DNA of 51,772 bases from JBKBKN01 sp046294625 (GTDB lineage Bacteria > Bacteroidota > Bacteroidia > M30B66), in assembly GCA_046294625.1 (NCBI GenBank), contig JBKBKN010000022.1, forward strand, positions 1 to 51,772. The letters run 5' to 3'. The notes beneath the pieces were generated by a model, which had not been told where the DNA came from, did no database searches, and worked only from the letters and a program-made list of their open reading frames with translations. This document shows positions 27,301-34,551 of this stretch, in pieces (position 1 is the first letter of the stretch; each line of letters starts with the position of its first letter). The position numbers were made by a program, and so were the translations under genes.

Positions 27301-30187
27301 TAATCGTCCCATTTGACCATGCGAAAGTGAAAGGGTCTTGTCCCGAAGTAATATTTACCTGCGCTGCACCATCATTTGCCCCAAAACAAGTGATGGCTTG
27401 GGTGATGTCAACAGTTGCCTGAATGCCGTCAGCAGCATTGATTTGCACCGGCAAGCTGAGCGTGCACTGATTGGCATCGGTGATTTGCATTTGCACATTG
27501 CCATTGGCCAGATTGCAAAATTGCGGATTGGCTTGTCCTGCACCACCATTGATCGCATATTGGTAAGGTGCAGTGCCGCCTGTGACTTGTTGAATATTCA
27601 CACAGGCATTTTGTTGTCCGCAAGTGGCGGGGGTGGTAGTGACATTGGCATTCGTTATAGGTGTGGGTGCAATAAGCGTTACATTGGCGTGTGTACTGCA
27701 TCCATTTTCATCAGTCACTTCTAATTGATGATTTCCTGCCGAAAGATTGTTGAAGAAATATGGAAGCTGAATAGCATTTGCCATCAGGTTATTGTTCATA
27801 CGGATATCCACTAAAAAAGGAAAACCGCTGTTATTGATTTGAACGACACCGTTTTGATTGGAGCAATTGGGGTTGGTGGTGTTGATGTTTAGCGAACTCA
27901 AATAAGGAATAGCACTAACATTTAAGTTGAGTGTTGCACTGCAGGAGTTTTCATCCATCACTTCCAGTGTATATGCACCCGGACTTAGGTTGTTGAAATT
28001 GGGAGTGGTTCCGAAAGCACCATTTCCGATTCGGTATTGATAGGGCGAAGTGCCACCGCTTGCCGTCAATTGTATGGAACCATTGGCATTGCCACATGTG
28101 GCCGGGCTTATTTGTCCGGTTAGATTTAAAGCAGAAGGACTGCTAATACTAAAACTCTGACTACTCTGACAACCAAAATTGTTCGTAACGGTGACCTGAT
28201 GATTTCCCGGGCTTAAGTTGTTCACTTGTGCAGTAGTTTCACCTGTATTCCATAAATAATTAAAATTACTTCCACCGGATGCGTTTACCGTGGCGCTCCC
28301 GTTGTTGGCATTGTTACAACTCACTGCCTGAGTACTTAAATTAATCGAAGGCTTAGGATTTACCGTTACCGTTGCCGTCAAACTAAGCGAAGAACCTGTG
28401 GCATCTGTGATAATTACGGTATAACTTGTTGTTGAAGTAGGACAAACACTCAAAGAATTGCTGCCATTGGCGTTTATTTCTACCCAATTGTAGTTGAAGG
28501 GTGCCAAGCCGTCGGTAACATTTACCAGTAGCGTTGCGCATTCACTTTCGCAAACACTTTGATTGGCCATATTTGCCTGCAAGGAGCAAGATGGAACACT
28601 TACGTTTTGGGTAACCGTGCTGATGCATCCCTGATTGGATGTTACCATCAGGCTCACCGGAAATGTCCCCGATGATGGAAACTGATAACTGATTGAATTA
28701 CCATTCAACACCGAACTTCCTGCAATCCATTGCGTTTGCGTGATGCTGCCTGATGAGATCTGTGAAGTACTGTTTAATTGCACCGGCGAACCACATCCTC
28801 CGGGTGTATCTGTAAAACTCGCCACAGGAGCAGGTGCTACAAAAACGGTGTCTTGAAATTCAGTTACACAACCATTTTCGGAAGTTACCTGAGCGGTATA
28901 AATAGTAGTAACTGAAGGCGAAACCGTAATGCTTTGTGTCTGATGATTTCCTGGATTCCAAAGATATTGCGTGTAGCCATTGGGGACACTCAAGGTAATA
29001 TTTTCGCCCGGACAAATGGTATTATCCGATTGGACAAAAGGCGAAGTGGCACAAAAGCAGTCAATGTAGGCATAACCAAAATGAGCTCCATGGGAGCAAT
29101 CGCCTGCCGTAAATTCTATAGTCACCACCTGACCAATGTAGTTCGATAAATCAATATTCACAGAACTCCATGGTTTGTAACGCACATTGCTATTTACCGC
29201 AGAATTGAAAAAACCCGGAAGATTAGCAGCTGCTGATACCACAAACTCAGTGCAGTTGATTACCTGCCCATCGGGTGTGCGAAGCATCGCCCTGAAGAAT
29301 GGCTGCTCCCAGGGCTCGTGATTAGGATCTTGAAACACTACGGCATACCAATAGGTGAAACTAGAGTTTGCTGCTGTTACCTGAAAGGTACGGCTTATAC
29401 CTTCAGCTTGTGCCCCTGTAAATTGATTGCCAAGCCTCAATGATTTGGAGCCCATTCCTGGTGCTACACAAGGAAAACCGCCAAAGGCGTCAGTGCTTCC
29501 GGTCATTACGGTGTGTCGATCTACCATTTCACCTATGTTGGAAATATTATAATGAGGCGTAGAAAAACCGGGAAAAGACTCCATGGAAGTACCTGTTGTA
29601 GCCATCCACCCATTTAATGTACCATCTTCGAAGCCTATATTACTGCAGCCATTCTGCAAAGCAAAAGGCGTTAGCTGCATCTGTAAAACAAAGCTAAAGC
29701 AATTGGAATAGAAATCGCCGGCAGGTGGAGGCGGAAAGTGCCCATCTACAACAATGGTATAAGATTGTCCCTGATAAACAGGGATAATAATCTGCAATGG
29801 AGCTCCGGTAGCAGGAGTCCAATAAGGCATATTGGGTGCGCGGAATTGGATAAGGTTTGCATTGGAAGGACAGCCTTGAAATACACCTAAAAAAGGTCGT
29901 ATTCCATTTGGTGCTGCAAAATTACTTATGGTGATACGCTGATATCCGCTTTGTGTAGCTGTGATTCCATACACCCAATCTCTTCCATTGAAGTCGAAAT
30001 TAAAAGCAGGAATACCATCACCATCAAAGTCATTTTGCTTGTTGCAAAGATTCTGATTCGTATAAGTCTCATTGTGGCTTACCTGATTGGCAAAAGCAGC
30101 GGCGCAGTTTGCGCCGCCCTGTGCCAACAGGTGTTTATAAACACTAAAAGCCAAAACGATGAATAAGGTTAGGTAATGTTTTAGCAA
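24329..30187 (-). CDS. giant SprB-repeat adhesin with type IX (type B, CHU_C) sorting domain
   Basis: The 1952-residue secreted protein has, in order: a signal peptide (about 1-22), an N-terminal domain (about 25-180), a jelly-roll segment (about 184-380, GFEDGTLNGW), an Ig-like segment (385-450), a PKD-like segment (452-532), another Ig-like segment (540-610), and 13 SprB-like modules (613-1618). These are followed by two Ig/PKD segments (1620-1780), a PKD domain (1783-1862, WRWNFGDGS) and the C-terminal gliding-associated CHU_C domain (about 1867-1952, PNAFTPDGDGLNDVF and FNRWGEMIFES). It is exported by type IX secretion and likely mediates adhesion or gliding. No ATG is available: the frame opens at TTG 30187, which overlaps a -7 box. 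Each module has a Cys near both ends. Confidence 0.85.
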   Translation of the reverse strand: MLKHYLTLFIVLAFSVYKHLLAQGGANCAAAFANQVSHNETYTNQNLCNKQNDFDGDGIPAFNFDFNGRDWVYGITATQSGYQRITISNFAAPNGIRPFLGVFQGCPSNANLIQFRAPNMPYWTPATGAPLQIIIPVYQGQSYTIVVDGHFPPPPAGDFYSNCFSFVLQMQLTPFALQNGCSNIGFEDGTLNGWMATTGTSMESFPGFSTPHYNISNIGEMVDRHTVMTGSTDAFGGFPCVAPGMGSKSLRLGNQFTGAQAEGISRTFQVTAANSSFTYWYAVVFQDPNHEPWEQPFFRAMLRTPDGQVINCTEFVVSAAANLPGFFNSAVNSNVRYKPWSSVNIDLSNYIGQVVTIEFTAGDCSHGAHFGYAYIDCFCATSPFVQSDNTICPGENITLSVPNGYTQYLWNPGNHQTQSITVSPSVTTIYTAQVTSENGCVTEFQDTVFVAPAPVASFTDTPGGCGSPVQLNSTSQISSGSITQTQWIAGSSVLNGNSISYQFPSSGTFPVSLMVTSNQGCISTVTQNVSVPSCSLQANMANQSVCESECATLLVNVTDGLAPFNYNWVEINANGSNSLSVCPTSTTSYTVIITDATGSSLSLTATVTVNPKPSINLSTQAVSCNNANNGSATVNASGGSNFNYLWNTGETTAQVNNLSPGNHQVTVTNNFGCQSSQSFSISSPSALNLTGQISPATCGNANGSIQLTASGGTSPYQYRIGNGAFGTTPNFNNLSPGAYTLEVMDENSCSATLNLNVSAIPYLSSLNINTTNPNCSNQNGVVQINNSGFPFLVDIRMNNNLMANAIQLPYFFNNLSAGNHQLEVTDENGCSTHANVTLIAPTPITNANVTTTPATCGQQNACVNIQQVTGGTAPYQYAINGGAGQANPQFCNLANGNVQMQITDANQCTLSLPVQINAADGIQATVDITQAITCFGANDGAAQVNITSGQDPFTFAWSNGTITSAVNGLSPGTHQVSVTDGNGCVESFSVTLQEPTAISAQAQVIHQTCGLANASIQIINPTGGNGNFQFELNQTLQSVLMAENLNAGSYAIRVFDTNACQWDTTIIIQSIPFAQSIQLSTENPSCSDNNGVITIHSIDFAGYNPHISVNNSAPQALSIPFIINNLADGQFMVSIIDDNQCQLSESISLNRLSAPSGIVLSLTEATCNQPNASVEILQIQNGNGPYQFALNQGSYSTATTFSNLAPGAHLLSIKDFNACTTDTLFHIFEAPALLASFSQIGHVSCYGFTDGTLNVDITQGQGPFTALWNDGSIGLSRNQLAAGEYVVVITDANQCTFELQTIITQPEPLISTLAKVDAACGNANGEIQFNEVSGGTGTYLFTLNEQTQTSPHFINLAPGTYSPMLRDQNQCELVLSDIEILMISYPQSIDFQIIDESCSLSNGAVQISSVQGGIYPMQLQFNNQSIAYQGGIENFSGLPAGNYQIHLTDANQCSISQNITIINQAGPDSVETAVSPTTCNLNNGCIEIGEVYGGNGYNLYALNGMEFAPYPSFCQLASGDYTLTIKDILGCELMLAIFVPATIPVQADAQKISDVTCYGANNGQGLAMVQIGTGPFNYQWSNGEQHAHAQQLPPGTHTAYVTDIYGCIDTSMIQIAEPLPLHVQAYAENPSCSGDEAVLHAEAFGGVGNIQLYWAHNGSQSNSVIVSPLTTTSYLVTATDENACTVQTSVTQHVNPLPVADILSDVDKACAPACINFSLALPNQNIVSYQWLIADSLSSNNADPKFCFEQPGIIFVQMWLEDVNGCKNTAQVAGITEIYPTPEVNFSFNPSQPNILKSEVAFTQSSTHTAFWRWNFGDGSMAFMPNPVHSYQDTGRFEVCLEVMSAHGCMNDTCLDIYINPVFTFYMPNAFTPDGDGLNDVFKPEATFVKDIRWMVFNRWGEMIFESKDLNNGWDGFFKGREAQNDVYTWVATLRTFDDQIIRKEGMVKLLR
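25334..28351 (-). repeat. higher-order protein repeat: three A-B-C-D blocks plus a final A
   Basis: The 13 SprB-like modules of the adhesin fall into four recurring kinds. Block 1 is residues 613-918 (27434-28351), block 2 is 919-1229 (26501-27433), block 3 is 1230-1541 (25565-26500), and the last A is 1542-1618 (25334-25564). A modules start xCxGxxDG/NNG and contain a W-S/N-N/D-G stretch. B modules start xCGxANG/AS. C modules start SCSxxNGxV. D modules start TCxxxNA/NGC. Linkers match too: SIPY/F..QSI always precedes C. Confidence 0.85.
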
Positions 30188-30217
30188 ATGTAATTTGTAA
30201 ATTATAAATTACTCAAA
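30185..30217 (-). promoter_or_regulatory. promoter of the giant adhesin with a palindromic operator candidate
   Basis: On the minus strand TTTG (30217-30214) is followed by a 21-base spacer and TACATTTG (30192-30185), a full TAnnTTTG promoter. The spacer contains an 11+1+11 palindrome at 30190-30212, with arms GTAATTTGTAA and TTATAAATTAC that match at 10 of 11 positions. The last three bases of the -7 box are the TTG that opens the coding frame. Confidence 0.5.
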
Positions 30218-30514
30218 TTCGATTTGATGTGTGAAAGTAGATATCCGAACAATACCAACCAAAATCACCTTTTTTCGAACCGTGTAAGAAATGTGTTTTG
30301 AATCAAAGGAATATATCGCCTTTTCGGAACATTTTCAAGACTTTCGGGGTGATAAGGTAAGTTTTTGAAGGAGATAGAAAAGAAAGATAAAAGTGAAGAT
30401 TTTTAGTGAGAAAACAATTTCCCAATAAACTTACATAACACTGTTAGCAAATTGTCAATAAACGCACAAAGCACTCACTATCAAAAATTTAATTGTTGAC
30501 AACCATACACCACT
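30193..30514. other. gene-free interval between tonB and the adhesin
   Basis: AT-rich, with stops in all frames. Apart from the adhesin promoter and palindrome at its left end I see no terminator, RNA or ORF. Confidence 0.4.
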
Positions 30515-31335
30515 CTACTTCACCAATCTGAATCTAATGGGAAGTGTGCAGCGAACCGAAACCGGTAAACCGTTCTGTTCTCCATGGATCTATTTGGGCA
30601 TTTTCATAATCACATATACGGCAGTCTGACCGCAGCCGCCTCCAATATCTCGAACTACTACAGGTTGCGTGATGTTACCTTTTTTTTCTACAATAAACTG
30701 AACAATTACAGTGTCTTGAATACCTGCATTGATGGCTGCTTCGGGATGGATAATATTTTTGCCAATAAACAATTGCATGGCTTCTTCGCCATCGGGAAAT
30801 TTGGGAAATCGCTCTACAAAATTGTACACTTGCTCCTTCAGTTCCGGTTTCACGACAGAGTCAACCACGACTTTACCGGGATTATACACTGCATGAATAT
30901 CTCCACTTCTTTCTCTGGTTTCATAACCCGGATTGGCATCCTTTAGCTTCTTCACCGTTGGTATTAGTTCTTCATTTACTACCTCATCATCAGGCCTGAC
31001 TTCCGGTTTGAAAAATCTTTTTGTTGCCACTTCCGGTGGGGCTTCCACTACCTCAGGAGGTTGAAGTTTGTCGGGTATTGATGGTGGATTTATCAATTCT
31101 GAATAAGGGGTGAATTCTGCATCTACACTTCTGAATTGTTCAGATGAATCTTTTCTATACTTAATGCCAACAACAGTGGAATCAAATAGCAAAGCAAAAT
31201 GATTGCCATACCAACAATAGCCGACCATATATGCTGTTTAGCTGCATTTTTTCGTTGCAAATAAGCGCCATACTCCTTGTTCTTATTTTCAAAAATAAGA
31301 TTATCTAAATCTTGATATGCACACGTTTTATTCAA
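30515..31335 (-). pseudogene. tonB: disrupted tonB (energy transducer), frameshift plus amber codon
   Basis: The N-terminal piece (31335-31123) has the Bacteroidota TonB start, YQDLDNLIFENKNKEYGAY, and a transmembrane helix (AIVGMAIILLCYLIPLLLAL). The rest of the gene lies in the -1 frame: a Pro-rich linker (PPSIPDKLQPPEVVEAPPE) and the TonB C-terminal domain (FPKFPDGEEAMQLFIGKNI, then VVVRDIGGGCG). That piece stops at TAG 30592-30590, right after Met-Pro-Lys, where the family has Trp (MPKW). Reading on in the same frame gives Ile-His-Gly-Glu-Gln-Asn-Gly-Leu-Pro-Val, the expected tail, ending at TAG 30517-30515. Repaired length would be 273 aa, normal for TonB. The start is TTG. Confidence 0.9.
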
Positions 31336-31336
31336 A

Positions 31337-31861
31337 TTATCTCGCGGGAATATTAATTTGCTGCAAGAGTTGTTGGTCTTGCTCTGTAAAATTGCTTATA
31401 GCATAACGATCGATTCGGGTGATATTTATTACTTCGATTAAATCAACCAAATTCTCGAATGTGCTTTCCGGGTGGGGTTTGATAATGACAACAGCATCTA
31501 TCACTTTATTTTTATTCTCGATTAACGCGGCTTTGATCCCATTTTTGCCATATGCCGAAAGCTTTACTTCGTTATGTCCTAAACCATGATAGAAAAATAG
31601 TCTTCCTTCACTCAACGGAATAATGGTCATGGCCCGCGATTCTTTAATAGCCTGTATCTCTGTTGGTGCAGATTCTTCGTTTAAAGGCATAACCAATTCA
31701 ATGGCTTTGGTTTTAATCATGATGGTGGTGAGCATGAAGATGGTTAATAATAGAAATGCCAGATCTACCATGGCATTCATATCCATGAAGACAGCTTTCT
31801 GACCAAGATCCCGTTTCCTTCGGTTATCTCTCAATGGGTTATAAAATTCTTCTTCAATCAT
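31337..31861 (-). CDS. exbD: ExbD-family biopolymer transport protein (second copy, intact)
   Basis: The 174-residue protein has a cytoplasmic basic N terminus, one transmembrane helix (MVDLAFLLLTIFMLTTIM) beginning with the conserved Asp-Met-Asn-xMVD motif (proton-path Asp), and a periplasmic domain ending in the usual two-helix, beta fold ('VIIKPHPESTFENLVDLIEVI'). With ExbB and TonB it would use the proton gradient to drive outer-membrane TonB-dependent receptors. Its start overlaps the end of the first exbD by 8 bases and its stop lies one base before tonB. It is the only undamaged gene of the four in this operon. Confidence 0.9.
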   Translation of the reverse strand: MIEEEFYNPLRDNRRKRDLGQKAVFMDMNAMVDLAFLLLTIFMLTTIMIKTKAIELVMPLNEESAPTEIQAIKESRAMTIIPLSEGRLFFYHGLGHNEVKLSAYGKNGIKAALIENKNKVIDAVVIIKPHPESTFENLVDLIEVINITRIDRYAISNFTEQDQQLLQQINIPAR

Positions 31862-32455
31862 CTAATCGCCTGATACCTGTTAAAAGATTAAACCTGAGCA
31901 CTTGATTTGCTGTAAGGGTATTAATTACTTGCTCAATATGTTTGTAGGGGGTTTCACGGTCAGATTTAATGGCGATTCGAGCCTGCGGCATGACTGCTCG
32001 GGCAAGTACCAGCCAATCGGCCAGTTGATTTTGTTTGCTGTCAATTGGCACTCCAGATTGCACAATACGATTTCGTTCTGCCTTAGCTTTGTTGAGCAAT
32101 AGGGGCAATTGTTCGGCGGCTACACCAACCGCTGAAAGTTTGGTAAACTCATTTTTTTGCTGTTCATTGAGTGTCAAACCATAAAGCTGTTGAAAAGATT
32201 GTAACCATGCAATCTTTTTAACTGCATCGCTAATTGCAATAAAAGTGCGACCGTCTTTCGCAACGGTGATCATGATCAAATCGTCAGCCTGAAGTCGCTC
32301 ACTCACAACAGCTCGCGGGAGCACCACTGTGGCCGGCTCAGGCGCTTTGAAAGTAGTGGCTAATAGAAAAAAGTAACCAAAAGGAAAGCCATATCCACCA
32401 TGGGATTCATATCCAATTGCGGAGATTGCAGCCGATTGATTTTATCTGCGCGCAT
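31854..32455 (-). pseudogene. exbD: frameshifted exbD (first copy) with a slippery T6C site
   Basis: The N-terminal frame from ATG 32455 reads MRADKINRLQSPQLDMNPMVD, then MAFLLVTFFY, and stops at TAG 32362-32360, in the middle of the conserved transmembrane helix. The rest of the ExbD (LLATTFKAPEPATVV... to ...FNLLTGIRRLDD) is in the -1 frame, ending at 31854. The frames meet at T-TTT-TTC (32372-32366), which has the X-XXY-YYZ form of a -1 slippery heptamer. One extra T, or a -1 shift there, gives a continuous protein of about 200 aa. It overlaps exbB by 14 bases. It may be a pseudogene, a homopolymer error, or programmed frameshifting. Confidence 0.85.
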
Positions 32456-33248
32456 CGAAATCGAAGAATTTGATGTTCAGATTATGGAGAATGCTAAAGC
32501 TAGCTTTATCAATTGTGTAAATGATGCGTTCTACTTTGTTGGAAAAATAATTGTAAAATACAATAGTGATGGCGGCCGTTCCGATATCGAGTGCAGTGGC
32601 CACCAATGCCTGAGAAATGCCCCCTGCAAGCCCCACTGCGTCAGGTTCACCTAATTGCGCTAAGGCAGCAAAGGCTTTAATCATCCCGGTGACTGTGCCC
32701 AACAGTCCAATGAGTGTTGAAATCTGTGCTGTAGTAGAAAGAATAAACATGTTCATGTTCAACATAGAAATTTCTAATTTCGTGGCTTCTTCGAGCTCTT
32801 TCTGTATTAAATAATTATCCTTCTGATCTACCTGATCTGATTTTCGGGTTTTCAAAAAGGTTTCCAGACCGGTTTTTACCACATTGGCCACAGAGCCTTT
32901 TTGTGCATCGCAATCCTGCTGAATACCTTCTAAATCGTCGTCGGATAGTCTTCTTTTGATTTTAAAAATAAAATCCACCAGATCTCCTTTACCTAAGCAT
33001 TGCCAAATGGCGATAAAACGTTCGATCACATATACGGCCATGATCAGTTGAAAACTGATAAGCAAGATCACAATCGGACCGCCTTTATAAATTACTCCTA
33101 AAAAGTTGTTGTTCAGTGACTCTTTTGTGATGTCCCCGTCTTTGAAATTGGCGGGATTTCCCAATATTTAATGATAGATAAGCCAGGCTAAAATGACTGC
33201 CAATGGAATGACAATTAGTGCCATGTTAATTTTTAATTTTTTACGCAT
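32442..33248 (-). pseudogene. exbB: exbB interrupted by an in-frame TAA after the first transmembrane helix
   Basis: From ATG 33248 the frame reads MRKKLKINMALIVIPLAVIL then AWLIYH, and hits TAA at 33170-33168. It continues in the same frame as ILGNPANFKDGD and then the rest of ExbB, with YKGGPIVILLISFQL, the MotA/ExbB domain and LLGTVTGMIKAFAAL. In related proteins this junction is an uninterrupted WKYVMGNPANF-like run. So the stop replaces one residue, probably Tyr, in an otherwise complete 268-aa protein. A restart at TTG 33164 would give a 240-aa product lacking the first helix. It heads the exbB-exbD-exbD-tonB operon, 96 bases after mqnE. Confidence 0.85.
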
Positions 33249-33344
33249 ATCGACTATTGTGTTGAGCTGAAAGCGAGTTTGCTCAAAAATAGGAATACAT
33301 GCCAAAAAATCAAGTAACATATTTATATGACGAGTAATTATTTG

Positions 33345-34484
33345 CTAAACCACCTGAGTCGGTTCATATTTTTGGATCACATTGTAAAGTGTATCCCTTT
33401 CCACCGCCACACGCCCCACCTGAGAAATCAGTTCCACCAATTGCTCCGTAGTCAGCGATGGGTTTTGCTCTTCCGAGCCAGCCATAGAATAAATTTTAGT
33501 GCTATCGTCAATGGTTCCATCAATGTCATCAACCCCATAAGCTAGTGATAGCTGAGCAGCGGTGCGCCCAATCATTGGCCAATAGGCTTTAATATGACCA
33601 AAATTGTCCATGAAAATACGGGAAACGGCATAGTTACGCAAATCATCGAGCATGGTAGTCTCTGGAATGTGAGACATTTGATTGTCTTTATTCCTGAATT
33701 TCAATGGAATGAAAGTATTGAATCCACCTGTTTTGTCCTGCAGATTTCTGAGCCGAAGCATATGGTCAATCCGGTGTTCATATTTTTCAATATGCCCATA
33801 CAGCATAGTGGCATTAGAAGGCATACCAAGCGAATGCGCAGTTTCGTGTATTTCGAGCCACTCACTCGATGTGCACTTGTCTCCGGCGATTTCTGCACGC
33901 AGTTTTTCATCAAAAATCTCTGCACCACCGCCTGGTAGCGAGTCCTGACCATGATCTTTGAGTATTTGCAGTCCTTCGCGATAGCTCACTTTGGCTTTCC
34001 TACACATGTACTCTAACTCCACTGCCGTAAAGGCTTTCACATGAATCTCAGGCCGTATTTCTTTAATTTTTTTGATCAGATTGGCGAAATAATGCAACCC
34101 CATCTTAGGGTGAACACCGCCTACAATGTGTACTTCGGTAATTGGGTTGCCTTCGTAATTGCGCACCTTCTGTAATATTTCTTCTTCACTAAGCTCCCAA
34201 CCATCCTGCTTATGCTTTAGAAGGCGTGAATAAGAGCAAAATTTACAGTCAAAGACACAAATATTGGTTGGCTCAATGTGGAAATTGCGATTGAAGTAGG
34301 TGTAATTGCCATGTCGTTCTTCCCGGATATGGTTAGCCAACAAACCTAGAAAACCTAAAGTTGCCTTTTCATAAAGATAAATCCCTTCATCAGGAGTGAT
34401 TCTTTTGTTTTGAAACACTTTTTCGGAAATGCCAAGTAGGGTTTTGTCACTTATGGTTTTAAGAATGATATCTGCGTTTGTCAT
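33345..34484 (-). CDS. mqnE: aminofutalosine synthase MqnE
   Basis: A radical SAM enzyme of the futalosine route to menaquinone, joining SAM-derived adenosine to the enolpyruvyl benzoate precursor. The iron-sulfur motif is CVFDCKFCSY (Cys76, Cys80, Cys83). The segments HIVGGVHPKMGLHYF and DSLPGGGAEIFDEKLR are typical of MqnE rather than MqnC. The length (379 aa) is normal. It starts at a clean ATG. It implies menaquinone is made by the futalosine, not the MenFDHCEB, pathway. The next genes downstream on this strand are the exb-tonB operon. Confidence 0.93.
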   Translation of the reverse strand: MTNADIILKTISDKTLLGISEKVFQNKRITPDEGIYLYEKATLGFLGLLANHIREERHGNYTYFNRNFHIEPTNICVFDCKFCSYSRLLKHKQDGWELSEEEILQKVRNYEGNPITEVHIVGGVHPKMGLHYFANLIKKIKEIRPEIHVKAFTAVELEYMCRKAKVSYREGLQILKDHGQDSLPGGGAEIFDEKLRAEIAGDKCTSSEWLEIHETAHSLGMPSNATMLYGHIEKYEHRIDHMLRLRNLQDKTGGFNTFIPLKFRNKDNQMSHIPETTMLDDLRNYAVSRIFMDNFGHIKAYWPMIGRTAAQLSLAYGVDDIDGTIDDSTKIYSMAGSEEQNPSLTTEQLVELISQVGRVAVERDTLYNVIQKYEPTQVV

Positions 34485-34551
34485 GGAAAATGAAAGTAGT
34501 ATTAAAGCAACAACGCTGCTTCAGGCTTGTTCAAAGTGATATTAAACAAGG

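Noticed and set aside
25334..28351. CRISPR-like or DNA-level tandem array
   Set aside because: The periodicity is in the protein; DNA copies are diverged, units are about 220-240 bases and lie in one open frame.
30590..31335. Two separate small genes (70 and 212 residues) in overlapping frames
   Set aside because: The pieces are the anchor and the C-terminal half of one TonB; the join and the tail after the TAG match the family end to end, so they are one disrupted gene.
31854..32327. A short standalone periplasmic protein starting at GTG 32327
   Set aside because: Its sequence continues upstream as the ExbD helix in another frame, so it is the C-terminal part of a frameshifted exbD, not a gene of its own.
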